This document shows positions 5,883-11,850 of a stretch of DNA of 16,372 nt, one piece after another. The notes under the pieces were generated by a model. It did no database searches and had not been told where the DNA came from. It worked only from the letters and a program-made list of their open reading frames with translations. The stretch spans positions 1-16,372 of the forward strand of contig VGSX01000048.1 in NCBI GenBank assembly GCA_016874895.1, written 5' to 3'. Position numbers and translations under genes: made by a program. Position 1 is the stretch's first letter. Every line of letters begins with the position of its first letter. The DNA comes from Deltaproteobacteria bacterium. GTDB lineage: Bacteria > Desulfobacterota > Desulfobaccia > Desulfobaccales > Desulfobaccaceae.

Positions 5883-6944
5883 GTGACTCACTTACCCGGT
5901 TCTCCTGCCCGAGGGAGGTTCAGGCCGGTCTCAGCGGCCGCGGGCTTTCAGGGGCTTATGGCCGGTCTGGTCTTGCTGGCAATATGTCTAACCGGCCAGG
6001 TGGCCGGAGCGGCGGCTTTGGAAAAAGTTACTTTTATGCCGCAATGGCTGCCCCAGGCCCAGTTTGTCGGCTATTATGTAGCCCAGGAAAAAGGCATCTA
6101 CCGGCGGCACGGCCTGGAGGTGAAAATCCTGCGGGGCGGGCCCGACCGGGGCGGCACCGACGCCATGCAGAACGCCAAGGCTGATTTCGGCACCATGTTT
6201 CTGGCCACCGGCATCAAGAAAAGGGCCCAGGGCCTGAAGATCGTCAATATCGCCCAGACGGGGCAGCGTTCGGCTTTTTTGTTGGTAGCCAAAAAGAATC
6301 ACGGCATTCATACCCCCCTCGATCTCATGGGCAAGAAAGTTTCCCTGTGGGATGGAGATTTCCAGATCCAGCCCCGTCTTTTTTTCCAAAAATACAACCT
6401 TGCCGTGACGGTGGTGCCGCAATCGGCCACGTTGAATCTCTTCCTGCGGGACGGCGTCCATGCCGCCTCGGCCATGCGCTACAATGAGTATCATCTTTTG
6501 TTGAATGCCGGTGTGGATCCCGAGGAGCTCACGGTCTTTGCCATGGCCGACCATGGCCTGGATTTTCCCGAGGACGGCATTTATTGCCGGGAGGAAACCT
6601 GGCGGCGGCACCCGGAGCGATGCCGGAAATTCGTGGCCGCCTCCCTGGAGGGCTGGCGGGAGGCTTTTGCCCACCCCGAGGAGGCATTAAATATTGTCAT
6701 GAAATATATTATGGCGGCAGGGGTTAAGACCAACCGGGTGCACCAGAAATGGATGCTGGAGCATATGCAAAAGGTTATCGAGCCCCCGAAGAGTGGCGTT
6801 TCCATGGGATTCCTCGCTCCTGGTGATTATGAACGGGTGGCCCAGGCGCTTCTATCAGAGCAGGTTATCAAGATCGCGCCGGATTATGCGGCGTTTTACC
6901 GGGATGTCCTCAATCATGTGGAAAAACGCCAGTCTCGCCGCTAA
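5883..6944 (+). CDS. THI5/NMT1-like periplasmic substrate-binding protein
   Basis: A 353-residue ABC-type solute-binding protein of the NMT1/THI5-like/SsuA superfamily. After a signal peptide (hydrophobic core about residues 25-40, likely cleavage near VAGA-AA) comes KVTFMPQWLPQAQFVGYYVA then EKGIYRRHGLEVKI, the canonical start of this family, which binds small molecules such as pyrimidines or sulfonates. The GTG start at 5883 has AGGAG six nt upstream. No permease or ATPase gene is nearby. Instead the last 29 bp overlap the start of a Cache-HAMP nucleotide cyclase, so it more likely presents a ligand to that sensor than feeds a transporter. That role is inference. The ligand cannot be deduced; a thiamine precursor is only one possibility. 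Confidence 0.88.
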   Translation: MTHLPGSPARGRFRPVSAAAGFQGLMAGLVLLAICLTGQVAGAAALEKVTFMPQWLPQAQFVGYYVAQEKGIYRRHGLEVKILRGGPDRGGTDAMQNAKADFGTMFLATGIKKRAQGLKIVNIAQTGQRSAFLLVAKKNHGIHTPLDLMGKKVSLWDGDFQIQPRLFFQKYNLAVTVVPQSATLNLFLRDGVHAASAMRYNEYHLLLNAGVDPEELTVFAMADHGLDFPEDGIYCREETWRRHPERCRKFVAASLEGWREAFAHPEEALNIVMKYIMAAGVKTNRVHQKWMLEHMQKVIEPPKSGVSMGFLAPGDYERVAQALLSEQVIKIAPDYAAFYRDVLNHVEKRQSRR

Positions 6945-9078
6945 GTTGATTATTCTCATCGGCACCGCCACTGCGTGCATCTTCCTGGCCGTATTGATTT
7001 ACAATTACCAGAGCTCCAAGGCCACTCTCCTGAGGGAAATGCAGGAAAAGGTCAGGAATCTCACCTTGAAAACCGTCTTTCAGATCGACGCCATCCTCAA
7101 CAGCGTGGAAAAAGTGCCGGAAGGGGTCGCTACTTTCCTGGAATGCAACTGCCCTCACAATAGTTCTTTGGAACCCTACCTGAAGCAGATGATACGCCAG
7201 AACCCGAATATCTATGGCATGGCTGCGGCCTTTGAACCGCACAGCTTTGACCCCAAGAAATATTATTATTCCCCTTATGTTTATCAGGGTCCGGAAGGCT
7301 TGCAACAGACATATCTGGGCGGGGATGGTTACCATTATTTCTCCTGGGATTGGTATCTGCTCCCCAAGGAGATGAAACAGGCCCTGTGGAGCGAACCCTA
7401 TTATGACGAGGGTGGTGGCAACGTTATTATGACCACCTATTCGGTGCCGGTGTACCGGCTCAGCTCCAATGGCGCCAGAGAGTTCTGGGGAGTCGTCACA
7501 GCTGATATTTCCCTGTTATGGTTGGAAATGATAGTCGCCAAGGTGAAAATCCTGCGGTCCGGTTACGCCTTCCTGATTTCTCAGAACGGCGATTTTATCA
7601 CCCATCCCCATGAGAACTTCATCATGCAGGAGAGCATCTTCAGCCTGGCGGAGGCCCGCCAGGATCCGGAACTGCGCCGGATCGGCCAAGCCATGATCCG
7701 GAGGGAAGAAGGCCTGGTTCATATCACCGATTTCTATACGGGGGAGAAATCCGTGCTGTTTTATGCCCCGCTGCCCTCCAATGGCTGGTCCTTGGGGGTT
7801 ATCTTCCCGGAAAACGAACTTTTTGGCGAACTGCGGGTGTTGAGCCTGAATCTGGCCCTCATGGGCTTCAGCGGCCTGGTTTTTCTGATGCTTTTGATCG
7901 TGGTCATTTCCCGGAAAATCACCCATCCGCTGCGAACCCTGGCCACTACCACCCAGGCCATCGGGCACGGCGATTTTGCGGTGACGGTCCCGGAAACCGG
8001 CCCTCGGGAAATTCAGCACCTGTCCCAGGCCTTCAACCGCCTGGGCCGACAACTTACCGAATATATCGAAAAACGTGACTTCATCCGGGATACCTTCGGC
8101 CGTTATGTCACCCAGGAAGTGGTCAAGAAACTTATCGAATCCAAGGACAGCCTGCAATTGGGGGGCGAAAACCGGGAACTTTCCATCCTCATGTCTGATC
8201 TGCGGGGTTTTACCGCCATCACCGCCACCATGGACCCCCAGGAGGTAGTGGTCTTCCTGAACCGCTATCTCGCTAAAATGATTGAAATTCTCATAGATCA
8301 CCGGGCGGTTATCGACGAAATTGTCGGCGATGGCATCCTGGCCTTTTTCGGCGCGCCTGAACCCCTGGCGGACCATCCGGAGCAGGCCGTGGCCTGCGCT
8401 CTGCGCATGCAGGCGGCCATGGTGGAAATCAACGCGGCCAATAAAGCAGACGGTTTCCCCCACCTGGAGATGGGCATCGCGGTCAATACCGGCGACGTGG
8501 TGGTGGGGAACATCGGTTCCGAGCGGCGGACCAAATACAGTATTATCGGGGCCCAGGTAAATTTCACCGGCCGGATGGAGTCCTATACCGTGGGCGATCA
8601 GGTGCTCATCAGCCCCTCTACCTACGCCGTGGTGCGCGACCTGGTGGAAGTGCGCGACAGTTTTCAGGTGGAAATGAAAGGCCTCCCCGAGCCGGTGACC
8701 CTGTATGATATCTGCGGCATGTCAGGCCCTTATCAGATCACCCTGCCGGACACCGCCCATGATCTCGTGCTCCTGTCCCGACCGCTGCCCGTCCGCCTTA
8801 ACCGCATCCGGGACAAAATCGTCATCGGGGTGGTGGCTGAGTCCTGGGTCAGTCAGATTTCCCTCACCGAGGCCCTGGTGGAGTTCCGGGGAGGCCTGAG
8901 GGAATGGGAAGACGTCCGGCTGCTTTTGTGGGATGAAAAAGGCCAGGAAATTCCTGGCAAGATTTTCGGCAAGGTCGTCTCCCTGAACCGCCGGGCCCAC
9001 CCGAACGGCCAGGCCCGGATAAGATTTACCTCGGTTTCGCCGGAGTATTATGCTTTTTTATATCAGTTCATCACCTGA
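6916..9078 (+). CDS. Membrane dCache-HAMP class III nucleotide cyclase
   Basis: A 720-residue receptor cyclase. TM1 is about residues 8-29, a periplasmic double-Cache (PDC) sensor about 33-300, TM2 about 307-329 (LALMGFSGLVFLMLLIVVIS), HAMP about 330-385, and the class III cyclase domain about 420-580. Metal-binding Asp428 (MSDLRGFT) and Asp472 (VGDGI) and transition-state Asn549/Arg553 (GAQVNFTGRMES) are present, so it should be catalytic. The base-selecting positions are Glu468 and Ser542 instead of the Lys and Asp/Thr of typical adenylate cyclases. Residues ~615-720 form an extra C-terminal domain that looks beta-rich and faintly PilZ-like. The ATG at 6916 overlaps the binding-protein gene by 29 bp; an in-frame upstream ATG at 6793 would bury the start in that gene and is rejected. 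Confidence 0.9.
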   Translation: MWKNASLAAKLIILIGTATACIFLAVLIYNYQSSKATLLREMQEKVRNLTLKTVFQIDAILNSVEKVPEGVATFLECNCPHNSSLEPYLKQMIRQNPNIYGMAAAFEPHSFDPKKYYYSPYVYQGPEGLQQTYLGGDGYHYFSWDWYLLPKEMKQALWSEPYYDEGGGNVIMTTYSVPVYRLSSNGAREFWGVVTADISLLWLEMIVAKVKILRSGYAFLISQNGDFITHPHENFIMQESIFSLAEARQDPELRRIGQAMIRREEGLVHITDFYTGEKSVLFYAPLPSNGWSLGVIFPENELFGELRVLSLNLALMGFSGLVFLMLLIVVISRKITHPLRTLATTTQAIGHGDFAVTVPETGPREIQHLSQAFNRLGRQLTEYIEKRDFIRDTFGRYVTQEVVKKLIESKDSLQLGGENRELSILMSDLRGFTAITATMDPQEVVVFLNRYLAKMIEILIDHRAVIDEIVGDGILAFFGAPEPLADHPEQAVACALRMQAAMVEINAANKADGFPHLEMGIAVNTGDVVVGNIGSERRTKYSIIGAQVNFTGRMESYTVGDQVLISPSTYAVVRDLVEVRDSFQVEMKGLPEPVTLYDICGMSGPYQITLPDTAHDLVLLSRPLPVRLNRIRDKIVIGVVAESWVSQISLTEALVEFRGGLREWEDVRLLLWDEKGQEIPGKIFGKVVSLNRRAHPNGQARIRFTSVSPEYYAFLYQFIT

Positions 9079-9198
9079 AGGTTGTTTTATGAAAGTCCCC
9101 CCCATCCCTGTCTGTAATCGGGGAACTTCTCGACCAGACCGAATGGGTCAACATAGAATCGGGTAAGGGGACTTTGTTACCAAAGCCCCCTCCCCTAA

Positions 9199-9232
9199 GA
9201 ACCGTGCATGAGAGTTTCCCCTCACACGGCTC
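9199..9232 (-). ncRNA. Group II intron domain V
   Basis: Exactly 34 nt. It begins GAGCCGTGTG and ends GCACGGTTC on the minus strand. The distal stem TGAGGG/CTCTCA is capped by a GAAA tetraloop and the two-base bulge lies in the usual place. This is the catalytic core of group II ribozymes and the most conserved part of the intron. Confidence 0.92.
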
Positions 9233-9270
9233 AAGCCTTTCGAAAAGCTTCTTCCTTTCGGAGAAGCCGG

Positions 9271-9819
9271 TTACCTCACCGTCCACTTCTGGCTGTGGAC
9301 TTGCCTGTGACAGTTAGGGTGCAAGAGACGTAGGTTATCCAAGTTGTCCGTCCCTCCTGCCGTCACGTGAATAACGTGATGGACATTCCACTTGTCTTTT
9401 TCGGTGAAGGGTTGCTCGCAAACTGGACATTTACCTTCTTGCCTGTTCAGAAGCGTCTGCAATCTTTTACTCAACATGGGATGGTTTTTTATTTTAAGGT
9501 CATGCCGCTCCTCAAAATATGTTTCCCATTTAGGATCAAAAGGATTTGCTTCAGCTTTAACCTTAACGTGTCGTCTGATTTTGGTGGAAAACGCATCGTA
9601 CAGTTTCAGGGTTCTTTTGTCAGCAGTAGTTGCGGCAAAGACCCAGTTTCTTGTGTCAATGCATTTGAAGTATTTATCTTTTATCCACCTCATTCCTTTA
9701 CCGGGGTGACGTCGTTTGCACCATCTCCATAATCTTTTCCAGATTAGAGAATCTACCGTTTTGAACGTTTCTTTGGCCACAACATGTCTGTGGAAATTGG
9801 CCCACCCCCTAATTATCCC
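9271..9819 (-). pseudogene. ltrA: Group II intron maturase, C-terminal fragment with HNH domain
   Basis: The frame begins with IIRGWANFHRHVVAKETF, the end of the maturase X/thumb region, and continues through FKTVDSLIWKRLWRWCKRRH and a basic DNA-binding segment. It ends in a full HNH endonuclease domain: CPVC, then KWNVHHV, DNLRLLHPNCHRQVH. About 180 residues remain of a protein that is usually several hundred residues long; the reverse transcriptase domain is gone. A stop codon (minus strand, 9825-9823) precedes the homologous region, and there is no proper start (a GTG at 9780 is the first usable codon). Confidence 0.88.
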
Positions 9820-9948
9820 AGATTAGCATAATAACCATAATCCACCGCCAAAATTTTAATGTGCTGATATTGCTTGCCGAAAAGTTGTTTTTCAGGGCCG
9901 AGGAAGGATTAAGGGTAATAATATCGCGATTATTATGGCGGCTGCATC

Positions 9949-10179
9949 TCAGTAACGCTCTATCACCAGTTTTTTGACAAACCTATCCCTTTGTCGGCAA
10001 ATGAGCTTGCTCTTAACCCAGTCTCCCGGGAGCACCAAGGCCTTCATGAGGGAGTTCACATCGAAGGCCAAAATCATGATGGCCCACCACGCCGCATTCT
10101 CTCCAAAGGAACCGGAGGGTAATTGGCCGCCGGCCAAATCTTCCTGCATCACCCCGTGGGCCTCTTCACTAAACTCATT
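9949..10179 (-). pseudogene. IS1380-type transposase C-terminal fragment
   Basis: About 76 residues starting just after a TAG codon at 10182-10180. The segment EEAHGVMQEDLAGGQLPSG followed by FGENAAWWAIMILAFDVNSLMKAL and LPGDW is the C-terminal signature of IS1380-family (DDE group 1) transposases. The catalytic core is absent. The flanks 9823-9948 and 10183-10250 hold no gene; they contain an AT-rich partial palindrome near 9917-9936. I could not find both terminal inverted repeats. Confidence 0.75.
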
Positions 10180-10383
10180 CTATCCTCTTGATTTCTCAGG
10201 AGCAACGAGGTTTTTATTATTTTTATTACGGTGAGTTAGGGATTTCCAATTCATTTCCGGCAGTGCAGGGCAAAACGGGGCCGGGAGATGGCTTCCTGGC
10301 GGCAGAGGGGGCAGCGGGAAGGAGTTTTAAGCCGCTCCCGCTTCTTGAAGGTGAAGCCGCAGTGGCGGCAACGGGAAGGGAAA

Positions 10384-10392
10384 ATAACAAAT
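10384..10392. repeat. Target-site duplication, left
   Basis: ATAACAAAT directly abuts the GGGGG end of the IS1595-like element and is repeated at 10739-10747 beyond the other end. Confidence 0.85.
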
Positions 10393-10738
10393 GGGGGTAT
10401 GCACATAACTCTCGTATATACTATATATTGTGTTTAGTGCTACCAGTGATTTTGTTGGCTGGCACCGGCTCAACAGAAAGGATTGTTGAACAAGGCGGTA
10501 AAAGAGTTTTCCCTTGACTGTGACGTCCTACGGTCAACTCTGAAGCTCATTGCCCAAAATTTATCGTGTCCACAGCGGGGACAACGAAATCCTTCAGGCC
10601 ATCTAATTCGGAAAAGATAATCAATGCAGGACTGCTCAGATGAAAACTTTTCCTCAAATTCCTGCATGGTCTTTGGGTATTCCTCCATGCAGAAGGATAC
10701 TACATATAGTATGCACGAGAGTCAAGTGCATACCCCCG
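10393..10738 (-). mobile_element. IS1595-like internally deleted element (MITE-like)
   Basis: About 346 bp bounded by inverted repeats 10393-10426 and 10704-10737, which begin GGGGGTATGCAC and match at about 30 of 34 positions. The element is flanked by the direct repeat ATAACAAAT (10384-10392 and 10739-10747); IS1595 elements make 8 bp duplications, and the ninth matching base can be chance. Inside is a fused transposase scrap. It cannot move by itself but could be mobilised by a full-length relative. The intact duplication and reconstructable host gene suggest a fairly recent insertion. Confidence 0.85.
10470..10688 (-). pseudogene. IS1595-family transposase, N- and C-termini fused
   Basis: A 72-codon frame. 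The first ~45 residues are the IS1595 N-terminus: TMQEFEEKFSSEQSCIDYLF, then RWPEGFRCPRCGHDKFW with the first zinc-ribbon pair CPRC. The remainder (RVDRRTSQSRENSFTALFN) looks like the far C-terminal RRxSxSRGxLFYRLL motif of the family. The second cysteine pair and the entire DDE catalytic domain are missing, so the element arose by an internal deletion. Confidence 0.75.
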
Positions 10739-10747
10739 ATAACAAAT
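10739..10747. repeat. Target-site duplication, right
   Basis: Second copy of ATAACAAAT, separated from the CCCCC end of the element by a single G (10738). One of these bases belongs to either the element or the duplication, depending on an 8 or 9 bp duplication. Confidence 0.85.
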
Positions 10748-10908
10748 TGGCAACCGGGTCCCGGGGCTTTGGCAAGGTGATCCAAATGGCCTAACACCTC
10801 TTTTTCCGGCAAAGAGAGCAACTGGGACAATTCCCGCACCGAGCGATCCTGCTCCTGCAGCAGGGTTCGCAGGGCTTGACGGGGCGTTCGGGGTCGGTCA
10901 ATTTCCAT

Positions 10909-11173
10909 TAAGCACCGTTCCTGCCGTGATCACAAGGGAAGTTTCTCCCGGACAGAAAAAAAACTGCATCAGATCGTGTCTGAGGATTGGGAGCAGTAAA
11001 ATTTCTTATACCGGAAATATACAAACAATATTAATATGTTATGCTGATTTAGAATAAAAGCGGGGGTGCATGGTTCAAATTATTGTATTCTTTGAAATTG
11101 TGAAAAATTTTAAAGTATGTTTAACCTATTGATTTATCAATCATATTTGGTTAAATTTTTGATTTCCCAATTC
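10909..11173. other. AT-rich intergenic region upstream of the first sRNA unit
   Basis: No credible gene on either strand. It should contain the promoter of the interrupted regulator (minus) and upstream control sequence for the first sigma-54 promoter (plus). The right part (11080-11165) is strongly AT-rich, which suits DNA bending between an enhancer-bound activator and sigma-54 polymerase. The nested inverted repeats in this region are listed separately. Confidence 0.6.
11120..11155. promoter_or_regulatory. Nested inverted repeats, candidate activator site for sRNA copy 1
   Basis: TTTAACC (11120-11126) and GGTTAAA (11149-11155) form an outer inverted repeat around a perfect inner palindrome ATTGAT-TT-ATCAAT (11128-11141). 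They end 18 bp before the -24 element. The same heptamer pair occurs upstream of copy 2 at 11491-11508. This would suit an enhancer-binding protein or other regulator, although it is closer to the promoter than most sigma-54 enhancers. Confidence 0.4.
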
Positions 11174-11189
11174 TGGCACAAGTCATGCA
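11174..11189 (+). promoter_or_regulatory. Sigma-54 promoter of sRNA copy 1
   Basis: TGGCACAAGTCATGCA matches the -24/-12 consensus (TGGCAC-N5-TTGCA): GG at 11175-11176 and GC at 11187-11188 with the invariant spacing of ten bases. The sole core deviation is A for the first T of TTGC. Predicted transcription start is near 11200. The identical 17-base promoter TGGCACAAGTCATGCAT is repeated before copy 2. Confidence 0.8.
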
Positions 11190-11199
11190 TATAATAAAA

Positions 11200-11312
11200 A
11201 ACAACTATGAACACTTAAGGATCCCCCAATCCCCCCTTAATAAGAGTTCATAATACAGTTTCTCCCCAATCCCCGCTGACCGGATGCTCCCCCGTCCGGT
11301 CAGCTTTTTTTT
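11200..11312 (+). ncRNA. Predicted sigma-54-dependent small RNA, copy 1
   Basis: About 113 nt between the sigma-54 start and a T-tract terminator, with no ORF or ribosome-binding site. Hairpin 1: outer stem TATGAAC/GTTCATA (11206-11212/11246-11252), inner stem TTAAGG/CCTTAA (11215-11220/11235-11240), loop ATCCCCCAATCCCC (11221-11234). A single-stranded linker carries TCTCCCCAATCCCC (11261-11274). Hairpin 2 is the terminator with CTCCCCC in its loop. Three exposed C-rich segments suggest pairing with G-rich Shine-Dalgarno regions. Stems and C-rich motifs are kept in the second copy while the joining bases differ, which argues for a selected RNA structure. I do not recognise a named family. Confidence 0.75.
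11275..11312 (+). terminator. Intrinsic terminator of sRNA copy 1
   Basis: Perfect ten-pair stem GCTGACCGGA/TCCGGTCAGC with loop TGCTCCCCCG, followed by eight T residues (11305-11312). Confidence 0.95.
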
Positions 11313-11672
11313 GCACCCACCCACAGGCCCATAGCTTTCTAAATTTGGTATTTTCCAAACTCAAAAACATGGCCATTCACCAGAACAACAAGTACGCTTT
11401 ACCCGGATGAACCAACAATTACTGGCAGCTCCGGCCTGCCACCGGCAGGCGAGGGAATTTGACCGGGAATAAAAAATCTTCCATTCCCCGGGTTAAAATT
11501 CTTTAACCGATATATTTTTAGTTCTTTCAGTATGATGGGAGGGTATAGCCTTAAGGTACACTCATTGCGGTTCAATTTATTAAATTTTCGCCAGCCCCAT
11601 GGTGGGCGTTAGGAAAAAGAAAACCGATTGAATTCATTAGCAATTAAAATAAGACTCTGAGTTGGCAGATTT
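11313..11672. other. Intergenic region between the two sRNA units
   Basis: No gene seen. It holds a 7-bp-stem hairpin GCCTGCC-ACC-GGCAGGC (11434-11450), the inverted repeat at 11491-11508 (listed separately) and AT-rich sequence before the second sigma-54 promoter. It has little resemblance to the region upstream of copy 1, so the duplicated unit is limited to promoter, RNA and terminator. Confidence 0.6.
11491..11508. promoter_or_regulatory. Inverted repeat GGTTAAA-N4-TTTAACC, candidate activator site for sRNA copy 2
   Basis: A perfect 7+4+7 palindrome about 165 bp upstream of the second -24 element, a normal distance for a sigma-54 enhancer-binding protein. It uses the same heptamers found in the opposite arrangement before copy 1. 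Confidence 0.4.
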
Positions 11673-11688
11673 TGGCACAAGTCATGCA
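11673..11688 (+). promoter_or_regulatory. Sigma-54 promoter of sRNA copy 2
   Basis: TGGCACAAGTCATGCA, identical to the copy 1 promoter, with GG at 11674-11675 and GC at 11686-11687. Predicted start near 11699. Confidence 0.8.
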
Positions 11689-11698
11689 TATATATTAA

Positions 11699-11812
11699 AG
11701 CAACTATGAACAATTAAGGAAACCCCCAATCCCCCCTTAATCAAAGTTCATAACCATATTCTCCCCAATCCCCTGCTGACCGGATGCCTCCCCCGTCCGG
11801 TCAGCTTTTTTT
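11699..11812 (+). ncRNA. Predicted sigma-54-dependent small RNA, copy 2
   Basis: About 114 nt. The structure mirrors copy 1: outer stem TATGAAC/GTTCATA (11705-11711/11746-11752), inner stem TTAAGG/CCTTAA (11714-11719/11735-11740), loop AAACCCCCAATCCCC (11720-11734), linker with TCTCCCCAATCCCC (11760-11773), then the terminator hairpin with CCTCCCCC in its loop. Differences from copy 1 fall in the internal loop, in the joining segment and in single-base loop changes. No ORF lies inside. Both copies are read toward hisI but end in terminators, so they do not serve as its leader. Confidence 0.75.
11775..11812 (+). terminator. Intrinsic terminator of sRNA copy 2
   Basis: Stem GCTGACCGGA/TCCGGTCAGC identical to copy 1, loop TGCCTCCCCCG (one base longer), then seven T residues. 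Confidence 0.95.
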
Positions 11813-11850
11813 CGCTTGCGGAGCTGCCTCCGGTATCTTTATGGTCTGGT

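Larger units (their letters stand above)
9160..9819 (-). mobile_element. Group II intron, 3' fragment
   Basis: Reading on the minus strand, the C-terminal part of an intron-encoded maturase is followed at the expected distance by ribozyme domain V (9199-9232) and a domain VI hairpin (stem 9167-9176/9181-9190, loop GTAA). The intron 3' end should lie near 9155-9165. Domains I-IV and the reverse transcriptase core are missing: the frame closes at 9825, and beyond it lies a different element's debris. It is a 5'-truncated, immobile copy, either from incomplete retrohoming or from later deletion. It sits about 80 bp beyond the cyclase stop codon. Confidence 0.9.
10251..10908 (-). pseudogene. wHTH/zinc-ribbon regulator split by an insertion
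   Basis: Two halves of one small gene lie on either side of the 10393-10738 element. The 5' half (10908 to ~10738) encodes a winged-helix N-terminus with RTPRQALRTLL and SVRELSQLLSLPEKEVLGHL. The 3' half (10392 to 10251) encodes a zinc ribbon with Cys-Arg-His-Cys, later Cys-Pro-Leu-Cys, and a terminal HCRK before TGA. Removing the element and one copy of the ATAACAAAT duplication joins the halves in frame (CQFVI to FPSRC) into a 100-residue protein. The architecture matches small ArsR-like predicted regulators of deltaproteobacteria. With the insertion the protein would end in unrelated residues and lose its metal site. Confidence 0.85.

Noticed and set aside
7516..8463. Long 315-codon open frame on the minus strand
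   Set aside because: It lies entirely antisense to the cyclase gene, whose domains and catalytic motifs are unmistakable; the minus frame shows low-complexity Gly/Gln/His-rich sequence typical of antisense shadows.
9367..9732. Plus-strand open frames of 105-121 codons
   Set aside because: They are antisense to the group II maturase fragment with its clear HNH motif.
10188..10517. Plus-strand 109-codon frame spanning the element border
   Set aside because: It is antisense to the 3' half of the split regulator and runs into the transposon end; not a real gene.
10984..10991. GGATTGGG as a local target of the C-rich sRNA loops
   Set aside because: Eight bases of complementarity are near chance in this window and no start codon or ORF lies at a suitable distance.
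11200..11312. sRNA units as attenuator leaders of hisIG
   Set aside because: No histidine-rich leader peptide; both units end in terminators more than 600 bp before hisI.
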